NCBI GenBank assembly: GCA_045637775.1
Contig: JAZUAC010000061.1
Span: 1 to 24,715 of the forward strand
Origin: UMGS172 sp045637775
GTDB taxonomy: Bacteria; Bacillota; Clostridia; Oscillospirales; Acutalibacteraceae
DNA length: 24,715 bases
Reading direction: 5' to 3'
The position numbers and the translations under genes are program-made. The notes beneath the pieces were generated by a model that was not told the origin of the DNA, did no database searches, and worked only from the letters and a program-made list of their open reading frames with translations. Shown here one piece after another: positions 6,733 through 15,561 of this stretch. The first letter of the stretch is position 1. The number at the start of each line of letters is the position of its first letter.

Positions 6733-6814
6733 GGAAACAGAAATTCGTGCTGCCACGGCGCGGAAAAAAAGAGCAAAAGAAATTGAAAAGCAACAGGAAA
6801 GAGAGTCTTGATAA

Positions 6815-7702
6815 ATGCCAAACTACCGTATTGATCCGCAGTGTGTGGATTGCATTTTAGAAAAATTTATGAAGAAGGCACCTCAAGGTGTCGGAACCGA
6901 CACCGAAATGGCGTATAAGCTGGGTGTTTTGAAGATAATTGCCGAGCAGGGCCAAACCTTAACCGCACCCGAAATCGTGGCATCGGTCACCGATTACAAA
7001 AACCGAATGTTTGGCGAGATAGACGATTTTGCCGAGGTGAAATATAAGTTTAATGAACTTATGCTTCAAAAGGAATCGGCAATGCAAACCACTATCGAAA
7101 ACTCTGCCGACCCCTTCAAAACCGCACTAAAAACCGCTATGCTGGGTAACTACATAGACTTTGGTGCAATGAACAGTGTGTCTCGGGAAAAGTTGGACGA
7201 GCTGCTGCAATCGGTAGAGCGCATTGAGCTTGACGAGGTTGAGTATAGTAACCTGTGCAACGAGTTGAAAACCGCCAAAACAATGGTTCTGTGTACCGAC
7301 AACTGCGGTGAAATTGTTGCCGATAAACTGCTTGTGAAGCAAATCAAAAAGCGGTTCCCCAATGTAAATATCACGGTTATTGTCCGTGGCTCGGCTGTGC
7401 TGAATGACGCAACCGTAGAGGATGCCAAACAGGTCGGTCTTTGCGATGTTGCAAGGGTCATCGGCAACGGAACAAGTGTCGCGGGAACAGTTATCGACCG
7501 TTTGGGCGACGAGGCAAAAGCGGTATTCAACTCGGCAGATGTTATCATCGCCAAGGGTCAAGGCAATTTTGAAACCTTGGGTCACTGTCAAAGGAATGTG
7601 TACTATCTTTTCCTTTGTAAGTGCAATTACTTTGCCGAAATGTTCAATAAGCCTCAATTTACGGGAATGTTCTTCAACGACCAAAGGATGAATAGGGAAT
7701 AA
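6815..7702 (+). CDS. DUF89/ARMT1-like metal-dependent damage-control phosphatase
   Basis: A 295-aa protein of the DUF89 family, metal-dependent phosphatases that remove damaged or toxic phosphometabolites. Motifs in order: CVDC (Cys10 and Cys13), typical of the prokaryotic subfamily with N-terminal cysteines; CTDNCGEIVADKLL from 160, with Asp162 and Asn163 as expected metal ligands; VRGSAVLNDAT (190-200); IGNGTSVAGT (216-225); ADVIIAKGQGNFETL (241-255), the family signature. The length is normal. The start follows AGGAAAGAG with about 10 nt spacing. It is expressed alone from a consensus promoter, so neighbours do not reveal the substrate. High expression is inferred from the promoter. Confidence 0.87.
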   Translation: MPNYRIDPQCVDCILEKFMKKAPQGVGTDTEMAYKLGVLKIIAEQGQTLTAPEIVASVTDYKNRMFGEIDDFAEVKYKFNELMLQKESAMQTTIENSADPFKTALKTAMLGNYIDFGAMNSVSREKLDELLQSVERIELDEVEYSNLCNELKTAKTMVLCTDNCGEIVADKLLVKQIKKRFPNVNITVIVRGSAVLNDATVEDAKQVGLCDVARVIGNGTSVAGTVIDRLGDEAKAVFNSADVIIAKGQGNFETLGHCQRNVYYLFLCKCNYFAEMFNKPQFTGMFFNDQRMNRE

Positions 7703-7855
7703 CGCCGTGTAATGCGGCCAAGCACTGATAAATTGACAGATTTTTGCATATTTATTTCAAAGGTGCCATACTCTACTTGAACCAACACATTGTATTTTCG
7801 ATGCGAGGTTGAAAAATCAATCAGGGTTAATTAAAACACAATAAAACAAATCAGA

Positions 7856-7879
7856 CGGGGCAGAGATTTCTCTGCCCCG
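7856..7879. terminator. Intrinsic terminator-like hairpin between convergent genes
   Basis: A perfect 10-bp stem CGGGGCAGAG (7856-7865) / CTCTGCCCCG (7870-7879) with an ATTT loop. The T-runs are weak on both sides (better on the minus strand). It sits 13 nt beyond the DUF362 stop. The stretch 7703-7855 before it holds nothing I can recognise. Confidence 0.7.
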
Positions 7880-7892
7880 GCTTTGCTCTTAC

Positions 7893-8759
7893 TCAAACTT
7901 CAATCAATTCATATTCTCTACAGCCAAATCCGTACTGGGCGGCGGCTTCAATGGTGTGAACACCGTTACGGCTTTCAACACGCTCTAAAAAATGTGCCTT
8001 GCCCGGGTCATCAGAGGCATATACCAAATCAATACAAGCCTGGTCAATGGCAATCGGGTCGTCCGACACCAAAATGCCAATATCCTTCATACAAGGGTCC
8101 TCGGCAATCTCGCAACAGTCACAGTCAACACTCATGTTTTTCATGACATTGATATAAAGAATATTGCCCTTGAAATACTCAACCACGCTTTTTGCGGCAT
8201 CGGCCATCGATTCTAAAAACAGGTCATGCTCGGCAGACCAAATCTTTTCGGGCTCGCCTGCACCGTGGATATAAGCCTTGCCGTAGGACGAAGCAATGCC
8301 AATAGACAACTGCTTCAAAGCACCGCCGTAGCCACCCATCGGGTGACCCTTAAAGTGCGAAAGCACCAGCATACTGTCATATTTTTCAATGTTTTTACCC
8401 ACATAGTTTTTCTTTATAACCTTGCCATCGGGAATTTCTAACATCTTGTCGGGACCCGTTGCGTCAAGCAAATCAACCTTGTAAAAATGGCTCCAACCAT
8501 GGTATTCAATAAGCTTTATGTGCTTTTCGGTGGTATTTCGGGCACCGTCATAAGCCGTGTTGCACTCAACCACCGTACCGCCAACATGGTCGATAACGGG
8601 CTTCCAAAAATCGGGCTTCAAAAAGTTTTGATTACCCTTTTCACCCGAGTGAACCTTAACGGCAACATTGCCCGAAAGCTCATGCCCCAACATTTTATAA
8701 AGCCTCAAGACCTCATCGGGAGTGATATTACGCGAAAAATATACCTTTGGTTTATTCAT
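7893..8759 (-). CDS. DUF362 domain protein (cysteine-rich, no ferredoxin domain)
   Basis: A 288-aa cytoplasmic protein of the DUF362 family, whose function is not established (proposed iron-sulfur or redox proteins). The family pattern is clear: KVHSGEKGNQNFLKPDF near 35-51, SHFKGHPMGGYGGALKQLSIG (134-154), and NMSVDCDCCEIAEDPCMKDI with Cys213, 215, 216 and 223. SDDPIAIDQACIDLV (232-246) follows, and Cys280 is near the end. Many family members carry a 4Fe-4S ferredoxin segment at the C-terminus or are fused to one; this one is not. It follows the truncated MocR gene by 86 nt on the same strand with no terminator between, so it might be co-transcribed with it. RBS match is modest. Confidence 0.85.
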   Translation of the reverse strand: MNKPKVYFSRNITPDEVLRLYKMLGHELSGNVAVKVHSGEKGNQNFLKPDFWKPVIDHVGGTVVECNTAYDGARNTTEKHIKLIEYHGWSHFYKVDLLDATGPDKMLEIPDGKVIKKNYVGKNIEKYDSMLVLSHFKGHPMGGYGGALKQLSIGIASSYGKAYIHGAGEPEKIWSAEHDLFLESMADAAKSVVEYFKGNILYINVMKNMSVDCDCCEIAEDPCMKDIGILVSDDPIAIDQACIDLVYASDDPGKAHFLERVESRNGVHTIEAAAQYGFGCREYELIEV

Positions 8760-8845
8760 AAATTCAACCTGCCTTTATTTTTTTATTGCTTTCAACACAT
8801 TCTAATACACATTGCACCTTGGTATCTTTGCCAAACTGCATCTGA

Positions 8846-9934
8846 TTATTTTTGCGAGGATAATTCTTTTCGCTTGTTTCGTCTGACACGGTTAATATGT
8901 CTTTCAAAATCGCCGTTATTTATAAGCTCGGTGAGAACATACTGCATAAAGGTTGGTACGGTGCAGGAGTAAAAACCAAGCTTTGTTTCAAATTCCTTAA
9001 CGAGGTGTTTGGGCAGAACCATATAACCGATACGGAATGATGGCGAAATTGTTTTTGAAAAGGTGTTCAGGTAAATAACATTATCGTTATGCGACAGGGC
9101 GAACAGTGTTTCAGATGGTTTTGCCGAGACCGAAAACTCTGACTCGAAGTCGTCCTCAATAATGTAGCGGTCATTTTGCTCGGACCAACGTATATATTCA
9201 TGGCGCTTCGATGCCGTTGCCGTAACACCGCTTGGGTAGCTTCGATAAGGGGTTGTGTGAAGAACATCTGCCCATGAATCAAAAAGAGCTTTGCTGTCAA
9301 TGCCCGAGTCTGTAAGCGGTAGCGAATCGTATGTAATTTCGGCTGCCTTATATACCTGTTCAATCTTTTTGTAAGACGGTGACTCTATTGCATAGGTGCG
9401 GTGTCTGCCAAGCAGCTCTACAATTAAACCGTAAAGATATTCCGAGCCCGAACCGATAACAATTTGTTCAGTGTCAACCTTAATGCCACGGTTCCGTGCG
9501 AGGTAATGCCGAATTGCCTCACGCAATTCCATACTGCCACAGTTTGGTGATTTTTCAAGCAACAGGTCACCGCGGTTGGTGAGTACCTTTCGCATAGTTT
9601 TACTGAGTACAGACAGAGGGAAGTCGGGCAGACCGATATCCGACTGATGGGATGTATGCTCGGCATGAAGCTCGACTGTAGCGGCAAATCCGTCGCGCTT
9701 GCGGAATATAACTATAAAACCGCTACGCTCGCGGGATTCTACATATCCCTCATCGCAAAGCAGAGAGTATGCGTGTTCAACAGTAATTGTGCTGACACCC
9801 GTTTCCTCAGCAAGACTGCGCTTTGAAGGCAGCTTTGTGTTATACGGATAGTTTTCCAGAATAATGTCATCCCGTATATGCTTGTATAGCTGCAGATATA
9901 GCGGTCGGTTTTCTTTGTCAACTATATACTTCAT
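8846..9934 (-). pseudogene. MocR-type GntR/aminotransferase regulator, C-terminally truncated
   Basis: A 362-aa MocR-family protein: a GntR winged helix at 10-75 (PLYLQLYKHIRDDI, PSKRSLAEETGVSTITV) followed by a class I aminotransferase-like PLP domain. The PLP residues are present: IIEDDFESEF with Asp261, TFSKTISPSFRIGY with Lys294 as the Schiff-base lysine and Arg301. The chain ends soon after FERHINRVRRNKRKEL, whereas family members run on for roughly 90-110 residues (small C-terminal subdomain). I translated the following 80 nt in the next frame and found no matching sequence, so this looks like a deletion rather than a simple frameshift. It may be a decaying gene or a shortened but working regulator. 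It diverges from the ECF S-component gene, the arrangement expected if it controls it. RBS AAGGAG (minus strand of 9950-9955) supports the start. Confidence 0.75.
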
Positions 9935-10027
9935 CTGGCTATATAAAATTCTCCTTATGTGGTGATTGCTATATGTTCAGATTTAGTATACACTATTGTC
10001 GTCAACAAGTAAAGGAGTTTTTGGAAA
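9935..10027. promoter_or_regulatory. Divergent control region, MocR-like / ECF S component
   Basis: A 93-bp AT-rich region. The ECF gene has RBS AAAGGAG (10013-10019) and a possible promoter TTGCTA (9966-9971), 17 nt, TACACT (9989-9994). A minus-strand TTGACG lies at about 9997-10002. The MocR RBS is AAGGAG. Exact promoters and the operator are uncertain. Confidence 0.4.
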
Positions 10028-10531
10028 ATGAATACAAGGACAAAGAAAATCGTTATGGCTGCGTTGTTAGCAGCGCTTACTTGCGTAGCGACAATGATAA
10101 TTAAAATTCCATCACCCCTCAAAGGATATATAAATTTAGGCGATTGTATTGTATTGGTGGCAGGTTGGACGCTTTCACCTGTATATGGATTTTTGTCCGC
10201 AGGTCTTGGTTCTGCGCTGGCTGACATTTTTTCGGGATACGTAACCTATGCACCTGCGACCTTTGTGATTAAAGGCTTGATGGCACTAATTGCATTTTAT
10301 GTTTATAAACTGCTTTACAACAAAATAGGCAGTCTGCCGTCAAGAATTATCAGCGGTGCTTTGGCAGAGATTATAATGATACTCGGCTATTTTGTATTTG
10401 AAGGTTTTTTGTATGGTTTCATTCCGTCACTTGTAAATATCCCCGCAAACGGTGTCCAGGCAGTAGCCGGATTGATTGTCGGTGTCGTGCTGATTAAGAT
10501 TTTTGAGAAAACCAAAATCACATTGAAATAA
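10028..10531 (+). CDS. ECF transporter S component, probable vitamin (B6?) uptake
   Basis: A 167-aa membrane protein of the ECF S-component superfamily, closest to the DUF1393/ECF 'riboflavin-type' group. The signature is IKIPSPLKGYINLGDCIVLV, then AGWTLSPVYGFLSAGLGSALADIFSGYVTYAPATFVIKGLMA. About six hydrophobic helices are seen. S components bind one vitamin and recruit the shared EcfA/A'/T module, which is not in this window. A divergent PLP-binding MocR-type regulator suggests pyridoxine or a related B6 vitamer (PdxU2-like role). That substrate is inference from context only; riboflavin, thiamine precursor or others remain possible. The gene is monocistronic, with a terminator at 10546-10581. 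Confidence 0.85.
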   Translation: MNTRTKKIVMAALLAALTCVATMIIKIPSPLKGYINLGDCIVLVAGWTLSPVYGFLSAGLGSALADIFSGYVTYAPATFVIKGLMALIAFYVYKLLYNKIGSLPSRIISGALAEIIMILGYFVFEGFLYGFIPSLVNIPANGVQAVAGLIVGVVLIKIFEKTKITLK

Positions 10532-10545
10532 AGCGTTATACAACA

Positions 10546-10581
10546 AAAGGAAGTCTTCGCATTGGTGCAAAGACTTCCTTT
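10546..10581. terminator. Bidirectional terminator between ECF gene and phosphofructokinase
   Basis: The stem AAAGGAAGTCTT (10546-10557) / AAGACTTCCTTT (10570-10581) continues as GCA/TGC inside after a C-A mismatch. T-rich flanks on both strands suit the two convergent genes. Confidence 0.85.
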
Positions 10582-10599
10582 AATTATATGTCTGTCAGG

Positions 10600-11817
10600 T
10601 TAATCCAAAATATTGCCGACCTTGTAATGTACGGGTAGACCGTTTTGCATTTTTATTATCTGTTCGCCTTGGATAAGCGGTAAGAAGTAGGCAAGAGCTT
10701 CGTCCTTAACGTTGTTCTGGTCGTAGTTTATCCACTTATTGGGGAAGAACTTTTCCTTGTTGGCAACCTTGTCGGCATCAACGGGCTCAATTGCAACGGT
10801 GTAAGGCATGTCCAAAATGCGGCGGAAAGCCATCATTTTACCGGTCTCACCGTTCAAAGCGGCTTTGACTGCGGCAGAACCAATGCGTTCAGCCTCCTCA
10901 ATATCGGTACGTGAGCTGATGTGCGAAGCACAACGCTGCATAACATTGAGCTCAATCGAACGAACCTTTATCGAGAATTTTTCGGCAACAATTTTTTCCA
11001 ACTTTTTGCCGATTCCCGAAACTGCAAGATGACCAAAGCCGTCAGCCTTGTGAACGGTTGCGTTTTCGGGACTGTCAATGGTGATTCCCTCCGAAACAAC
11101 TACTATAACTGCCTTGTATTGCTCTAATTTAAAGGCGACATCACGCAAGAAGCGGTCAAGTGAAAATTCACATTCGGGGAGATAAATGAGGTGAGGAGCC
11201 TCTTCACCATTAGCGTGAAGTGCACAGGCCGATGCGGCAAGCCAACCTGCATGACGACCCATGATTTCAACTATTGTAACCGACTTGATACTGTAAACCG
11301 AGCTGTCTCGTGCAATTTCCTGAACCGAGGTGGCAACATATTTTGCTGCCGAACCAAATCCGGGAGTGTGGTCGGTTTCGCAAAGGTCGTTATCAATGGT
11401 CTTGGGAACACCGATAACCTTAATGTCCTTGCCGATTTCTTTAAAATATTTTGAAAGCTTGTTTACGGTATCCATCGAGTCGTTCCCGCCAATGTAGAAG
11501 AAAGCCTTAATATCATGACGCTCAAAGCAGGCGGTAATGGTCTTGTAAACCTCGGCATTTTCTTTAATGTCGGGCAGCTTGTAACGGCAAGAGCCCAAAA
11601 CGGTAGAGGGGGTCTGACGCAAAAGCTCCATGTCCTCGTTGGTGCGGATAGCGGCCTTGAGGTCGACCAAATGGTCTTCTATAATGCCTTCAATGCCGTT
11701 TACCGAGCCGTAAATAGTACCGATATGAGGTACCTTCAAAGCCTCTTTAATAACGCCCAAAAGCGAAGCGTTTATAGCACAGGTGGGACCACCCGACTGA
11801 GCAACTGCAATATTCAT
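10600..11817 (-). CDS. pfp: 6-phosphofructokinase, pyrophosphate-dependent type
   Basis: A 405-aa enzyme for fructose 6-phosphate to fructose 1,6-bisphosphate (reversible when PPi is used). Motifs with Met at 11817 as residue 1: SGGPTCAINASL near the N-terminus; GGNDS (110-114); PKTIDND (138-144), where Lys139 replaces the Gly of ATP-PFKs and is the accepted mark of PPi use; MGRHAGW (186-192); PECEF near 215. Asp113 stands at the position that is Gly in ATP enzymes, also a PPi trait. Asn112 occupies the usual Mg-binding Asp position, which is less common. An upstream in-frame ATG at 11847 lies inside the -10 box, whereas GGGGGAT precedes ATG 11817; the latter is therefore the start. Monocistronic glycolysis gene. 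Confidence 0.88.
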   Translation of the reverse strand: MNIAVAQSGGPTCAINASLLGVIKEALKVPHIGTIYGSVNGIEGIIEDHLVDLKAAIRTNEDMELLRQTPSTVLGSCRYKLPDIKENAEVYKTITACFERHDIKAFFYIGGNDSMDTVNKLSKYFKEIGKDIKVIGVPKTIDNDLCETDHTPGFGSAAKYVATSVQEIARDSSVYSIKSVTIVEIMGRHAGWLAASACALHANGEEAPHLIYLPECEFSLDRFLRDVAFKLEQYKAVIVVVSEGITIDSPENATVHKADGFGHLAVSGIGKKLEKIVAEKFSIKVRSIELNVMQRCASHISSRTDIEEAERIGSAAVKAALNGETGKMMAFRRILDMPYTVAIEPVDADKVANKEKFFPNKWINYDQNNVKDEALAYFLPLIQGEQIIKMQNGLPVHYKVGNILD

Positions 11818-11845
11818 AAAATATCCCCCAAAAAATTTTTTAAAC

Positions 11846-11851
11846 ATTATA
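11846..11851 (-). promoter_or_regulatory. -10 element of the phosphofructokinase promoter
   Basis: Minus-strand TATAAT (11851-11846) preceded by TGT, an extended -10. No good -35 is evident. It places the transcript start near 11839 and rules out ATG 11847. Confidence 0.55.
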
Positions 11852-11932
11852 ACACATTAAAGACTCAATTTCTATAAAAATTTGCACATTTTTTGTTTTT
11901 TATCTAAATTTTTGCCGCAATCGACTTCGCGG

Positions 11933-11961
11933 TTGAAAATACAAGCAAAAAATGGTAAAAT
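11933..11961 (+). promoter_or_regulatory. Sigma-A promoter of the vWA/lipase-like gene
   Basis: TTGAAA (11933-11938), a 17-nt spacer and TAAAAT (11956-11961) with an upstream TGG (extended -10). It lies 49 nt before the GTG start. Confidence 0.65.
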
Positions 11962-12010
11962 AAATTTATAAAACATTTTTATTAGTATTAGTGTTTTGGA
12001 GGGATTTACT

Positions 12011-15000
12011 GTGAAAAGGGTATTTTCTGTATTACTGACATTTGTAGTTATGTTTGTTTCTGTTTTTGTGGTAATGCCGCAACCGTCGGCACACGCTGCA
12101 CAAACAGCACGCTACTCGGTTCTTGTACTTGATGTTTCGGGAAAAGAAACATTTACATATAACGGTGTGAGAATATACAGTGCCGATACAGCGGTTGAAT
12201 ATGTGAGAACGGCCGCACATAGTTTCTTGAGTGATGTTATCAACGCCAAAGGCGAAAACTATGTTGCTTTGGTCACCTATACCTCTTATGCTACGGTAGT
12301 GTCTGAGTTTACCAATGATATTGCGAAGCTGACCGAGCGAGTTAATAGTATTCGCGAGACCGGTGTTACCGACCGCAACATTGCCGCGGGGTTGGATAAA
12401 GCCAATGAGCTGATAACAAAAATCGAAAACCAAGACGCCTTAAAAAACGTTGTACTGTTCACAACAGGTATGACCGATGACGGTAAACACAGTGATACCG
12501 GTCGTTACGGATCAGATATAGTCGGAAATACCTGGTATCGTTCAGATACAGGAATTAACCTTTACAAATATGCTAATGTTGCGCATGAATCGGCTCAAAA
12601 TGTCAAAAAGAACGCAACACTATACACACTCGGTCTTTTTCAGACAATGGAGCAGATCCCTCAAGAAGGTAAAGATATTGCAGAGTTTTTCAAGCTGACA
12701 GCCAAAGAGTTGGCAACATCGGAAAGCTGTTTCTTTGATGCAAGTAATCCGTCTGAGCTTGAGTTCGCTTTTGAAGATATTGCCGGTGATATCATGGCGA
12801 AGTCGGGGCTGTTCAAATATGCCGGTATGATTAATGAAGACAGCGATTCAGTAGGCGAATATTGGTATTCCGACCTATATTTCTTTAAAAGAGCAAGTTT
12901 GTATAATCCTTCGTTGGCAACAATGTCCTTGTGCTTGGAATTATCTTCTTGGTCAAGCCACGATAAAAATGAGTGGTATAACCCTAATGACCCCAATTCA
13001 TTGGAGGACAAGCTGGTAAACGCAAAAACGCTTTTGATGGGAGATAAAAATGCCAAAGAAGAAGGTTATAGTGGGTTAGGCTTCGGAGAATTTTCTGCCA
13101 ATGAAGATTGGGAGAGCGAGCCGACCAACGATTCGATAGGCGTGTGTGTTGCCCGAAAGCAAATCTACCGCAACGAAGAGACCAAAGCCAATCCGTACAC
13201 ATTGGTGGCAGTTATAATTCGCGGCGGAGGATATTATAGCGAATGGTCAAGCAATTTTAAGATAGGCGAAGAGGGTAACCATCAAGGCTTTCACAATGCG
13301 CGCCAAAAAGTAATCAACTTTGTCCGTGGTTATCTTGAGGGACTAAAACCCGATGAATCAAAAAATATAAAACTGTGGATTGTGGGTTATAGCAGAAGCG
13401 GCGCAGTTGCCAATATGGTGGCGGGCGAGATCAATGACAATCCGGATACTTTAGGGCGTCACATAGATTCAGAGAATTTGTTCTGTTACACGTTTGAAGC
13501 GCCTCAGGGTGTTTTAAAGAGTAATGCCACGGGCACATATTATAATATTCATAATATCTTAAATGCTAACGATATAGTGCCGATGGTTGCTCCGTCTGCC
13601 TGGGGATTTGTCAGATATAACTATACCAACACCACTTACCTCCCTACAAGGTTAACTACCGAAAAGACGGTTTTTGACAAAAAGTTAGAAGCAATGAAGC
13701 AACAGCTGGCAAAGCTCGGGTATGATGCTGAAACGATGAAAAAAAGGAACATAGACTTCTCGTACCGCATATCCGAAATGTGTACAGTGAGGGATTTGTA
13801 TATCGATAAAAGCAAGTGGTTTCCCGGCGGTGAGCCGTTATGGTGGTCTGAAGAGTCAGAGGTTCCGTCACATGCGGTTCTGCAGGAATTTATTGATTTA
13901 TTGGCAGACGATTTGATCGAGAACCGAGAGTTTTATGTTGAGCATCTGCAATATTGCATAAGTGAGGTTTTGGGTATTGTCGAACATTACCGCGGTATAG
14001 CCGGCGGATTGGACGAATACGGCGAATCACTGATTGATTTAGAAGAATTCAAGAATAACTTGTTGGAATTTTTCACGCTCGAGTCCATGATGGATACGCT
14101 TTCGCCCATGTTCAGTCTGAATCCTTTTTACGGATTTGACGATCGAGTTGAGGACGTAAAGCTGCGTGCAATGAAAAAACTGGGCAGTGTGTTTGAAGCA
14201 TATGCCGAGATTGAAGGCTTTGTTGAAGGCGTATCAGAGATTATTACCAGGTTAGCCGTAGAAATTGCTAAAGAGGTGTGGAACAACAATACCGACGCAA
14301 TCAATACGATCTGCAAGTTTATAAATGTGTTGGTTGAAAGCGGATTCCAACCGCACTATCCCGAGATATGTCTTGCCTGGTGTCGCTCGTTAGATTCCAA
14401 TTATATTACCGATATATCACAAGATAAGATTTCTGCCGTTTCCCGAGTAATACGCATCAATTGTCCGGTTAATATCTCGGTATATGATGAATCGGGAAAT
14501 GTGGTAGCTTCCATTATCGGCGACACGGTTTCGGCTGACAACCAATTGATTGCGTATGTGAATAATAACGGAGAAAAAATTGTATATCTTCCCGGAGACG
14601 GTAATTATAATGTGCAGATAGAGGCAACTGACAACGGTGAAGTAAACTATTCTGTCGGAGAGTTTAACTTTGCGCACAACCAGTTTGTCAGAGTGGAAAA
14701 TTATTATGATGTGACTGTGACAAAAGGAGATAACCTATCGGCAACAGTGCCTGCGGCCAGCAACAAAGCACTTAAAGAAAATGCATTTGTTGGTACTGAC
14801 GCAGAGTATAAAGTGTCACACAACGGACGTGATATAAGCTGTAGCGAACGGTTGATTGGACGCGAGACATCCACTTTGAAGCACACTGTTACTATCGCGG
14901 CAGATGGAAACGGCGGATATGTCAGCGGTGCCGGTCGATATATTCAAGGCCACTTTGCGCAGGTAGAGGCACACCCTCATATCGGATGTGAGTTTTACGG

Positions 15001-15466
15001 ATGGTATGATGCTTCAGGTGCGATGGTTTCTACCGATGCAACATACCGTTTCGCAGTTAAGAACGATGTTGTTCTCACCGCTAAATTCTCACAAGCTCAA
15101 ATTAACGAAGTATCATTCGTTGCTCAAAAGGGAGGAACCGTAACAGCTCCTAACGGATATTATCCCAAGGGGGCTCAGATAAGCATTGTTGCAACTCCTT
15201 CAAGAGGATATTCTTTTGTTGGCTGGCAAACCGACGAGGGCGAATTTGTGAATGCTTCGGCAACTGAAACCGACTTTATCATGCCGGGAAGCAACGCTAA
15301 GGTCACAGCTGTTTTTGAGCCTAAAAGTGAGAAGCCTGCCAATTCCGGTGCTATGAGCAATGATATCCTTACAGTGGTTATTGTTGCAGTAATTGTTATT
15401 GTGGTACTGTTGGCAATAGCAATAGTTTTGATAATTTTAATAAAAAAGAGAGGTAAACAGTTCTAA
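12011..15466 (+). CDS. Exported, membrane-anchored vWA + lipase-like + InlB-repeat protein
   Basis: A 1151-aa surface protein with GTG start set by GGAGGG (11998-12003). Residues 1-29 are a Sec signal peptide (cleavage after SAHA). Residues about 35-262 resemble a von Willebrand A domain: YSVLVLDVSGK, a MIDAS-like strand whose expected D-x-S-x-S is imperfect, then VVLFTTGMTDDG. Residues about 395-535 resemble an alpha/beta-hydrolase or class-3 lipase: LVAVIIRGG strand, nucleophile elbow WIVGYSRSGAVAN with Ser461, and NANDIVPM with Asp521 as candidate acid; I could not fix the His. Residues about 540-780 are helical and unrecognised. About 958-1030 and 1034-1103 are two InlB-type (Flg_new_2) repeats, each with G-Y/C-x-F-x-G-W. 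A final TM helix (about 1119-1144) and KKRGKQF tail anchor it. Monocistronic. The substrate is unknown. Confidence 0.82.
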   Translation: MKRVFSVLLTFVVMFVSVFVVMPQPSAHAAQTARYSVLVLDVSGKETFTYNGVRIYSADTAVEYVRTAAHSFLSDVINAKGENYVALVTYTSYATVVSEFTNDIAKLTERVNSIRETGVTDRNIAAGLDKANELITKIENQDALKNVVLFTTGMTDDGKHSDTGRYGSDIVGNTWYRSDTGINLYKYANVAHESAQNVKKNATLYTLGLFQTMEQIPQEGKDIAEFFKLTAKELATSESCFFDASNPSELEFAFEDIAGDIMAKSGLFKYAGMINEDSDSVGEYWYSDLYFFKRASLYNPSLATMSLCLELSSWSSHDKNEWYNPNDPNSLEDKLVNAKTLLMGDKNAKEEGYSGLGFGEFSANEDWESEPTNDSIGVCVARKQIYRNEETKANPYTLVAVIIRGGGYYSEWSSNFKIGEEGNHQGFHNARQKVINFVRGYLEGLKPDESKNIKLWIVGYSRSGAVANMVAGEINDNPDTLGRHIDSENLFCYTFEAPQGVLKSNATGTYYNIHNILNANDIVPMVAPSAWGFVRYNYTNTTYLPTRLTTEKTVFDKKLEAMKQQLAKLGYDAETMKKRNIDFSYRISEMCTVRDLYIDKSKWFPGGEPLWWSEESEVPSHAVLQEFIDLLADDLIENREFYVEHLQYCISEVLGIVEHYRGIAGGLDEYGESLIDLEEFKNNLLEFFTLESMMDTLSPMFSLNPFYGFDDRVEDVKLRAMKKLGSVFEAYAEIEGFVEGVSEIITRLAVEIAKEVWNNNTDAINTICKFINVLVESGFQPHYPEICLAWCRSLDSNYITDISQDKISAVSRVIRINCPVNISVYDESGNVVASIIGDTVSADNQLIAYVNNNGEKIVYLPGDGNYNVQIEATDNGEVNYSVGEFNFAHNQFVRVENYYDVTVTKGDNLSATVPAASNKALKENAFVGTDAEYKVSHNGRDISCSERLIGRETSTLKHTVTIAADGNGGYVSGAGRYIQGHFAQVEAHPHIGCEFYGWYDASGAMVSTDATYRFAVKNDVVLTAKFSQAQINEVSFVAQKGGTVTAPNGYYPKGAQISIVATPSRGYSFVGWQTDEGEFVNASATETDFIMPGSNAKVTAVFEPKSEKPANSGAMSNDILTVVIVAVIVIVVLLAIAIVLIILIKKRGKQF

Positions 15467-15561
15467 GGGATTTTGGGTAAAAATATCCTTAAACGGCAGT
15501 ATCTTATAGGATTTTTGCTTGTTTCATTCGGTGTTGTTTTGGGCAATAAAAGTGATAAGAA

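Noticed and set aside
6731..6811. 26-codon leader peptide before the DUF89 gene
   Set aside because: Its ATG overlaps the -10 box, so it would lie upstream of the transcript start.
7127..7684. 185-codon frame opposite the DUF89 gene
   Set aside because: Antisense shadow of a gene whose family motifs run the whole length.
8760..8845. Simple frameshift restoring the MocR C-terminus
   Set aside because: The alternative frame read by eye gives no sequence like the MocR C-terminal subdomain, and too few bases remain before the next gene.
9935..10027. Riboswitch before the ECF S-component gene
   Set aside because: The 93-bp divergent region has to hold two promoters and two RBSs; there is no room for a known vitamin riboswitch and none of their conserved boxes is visible.
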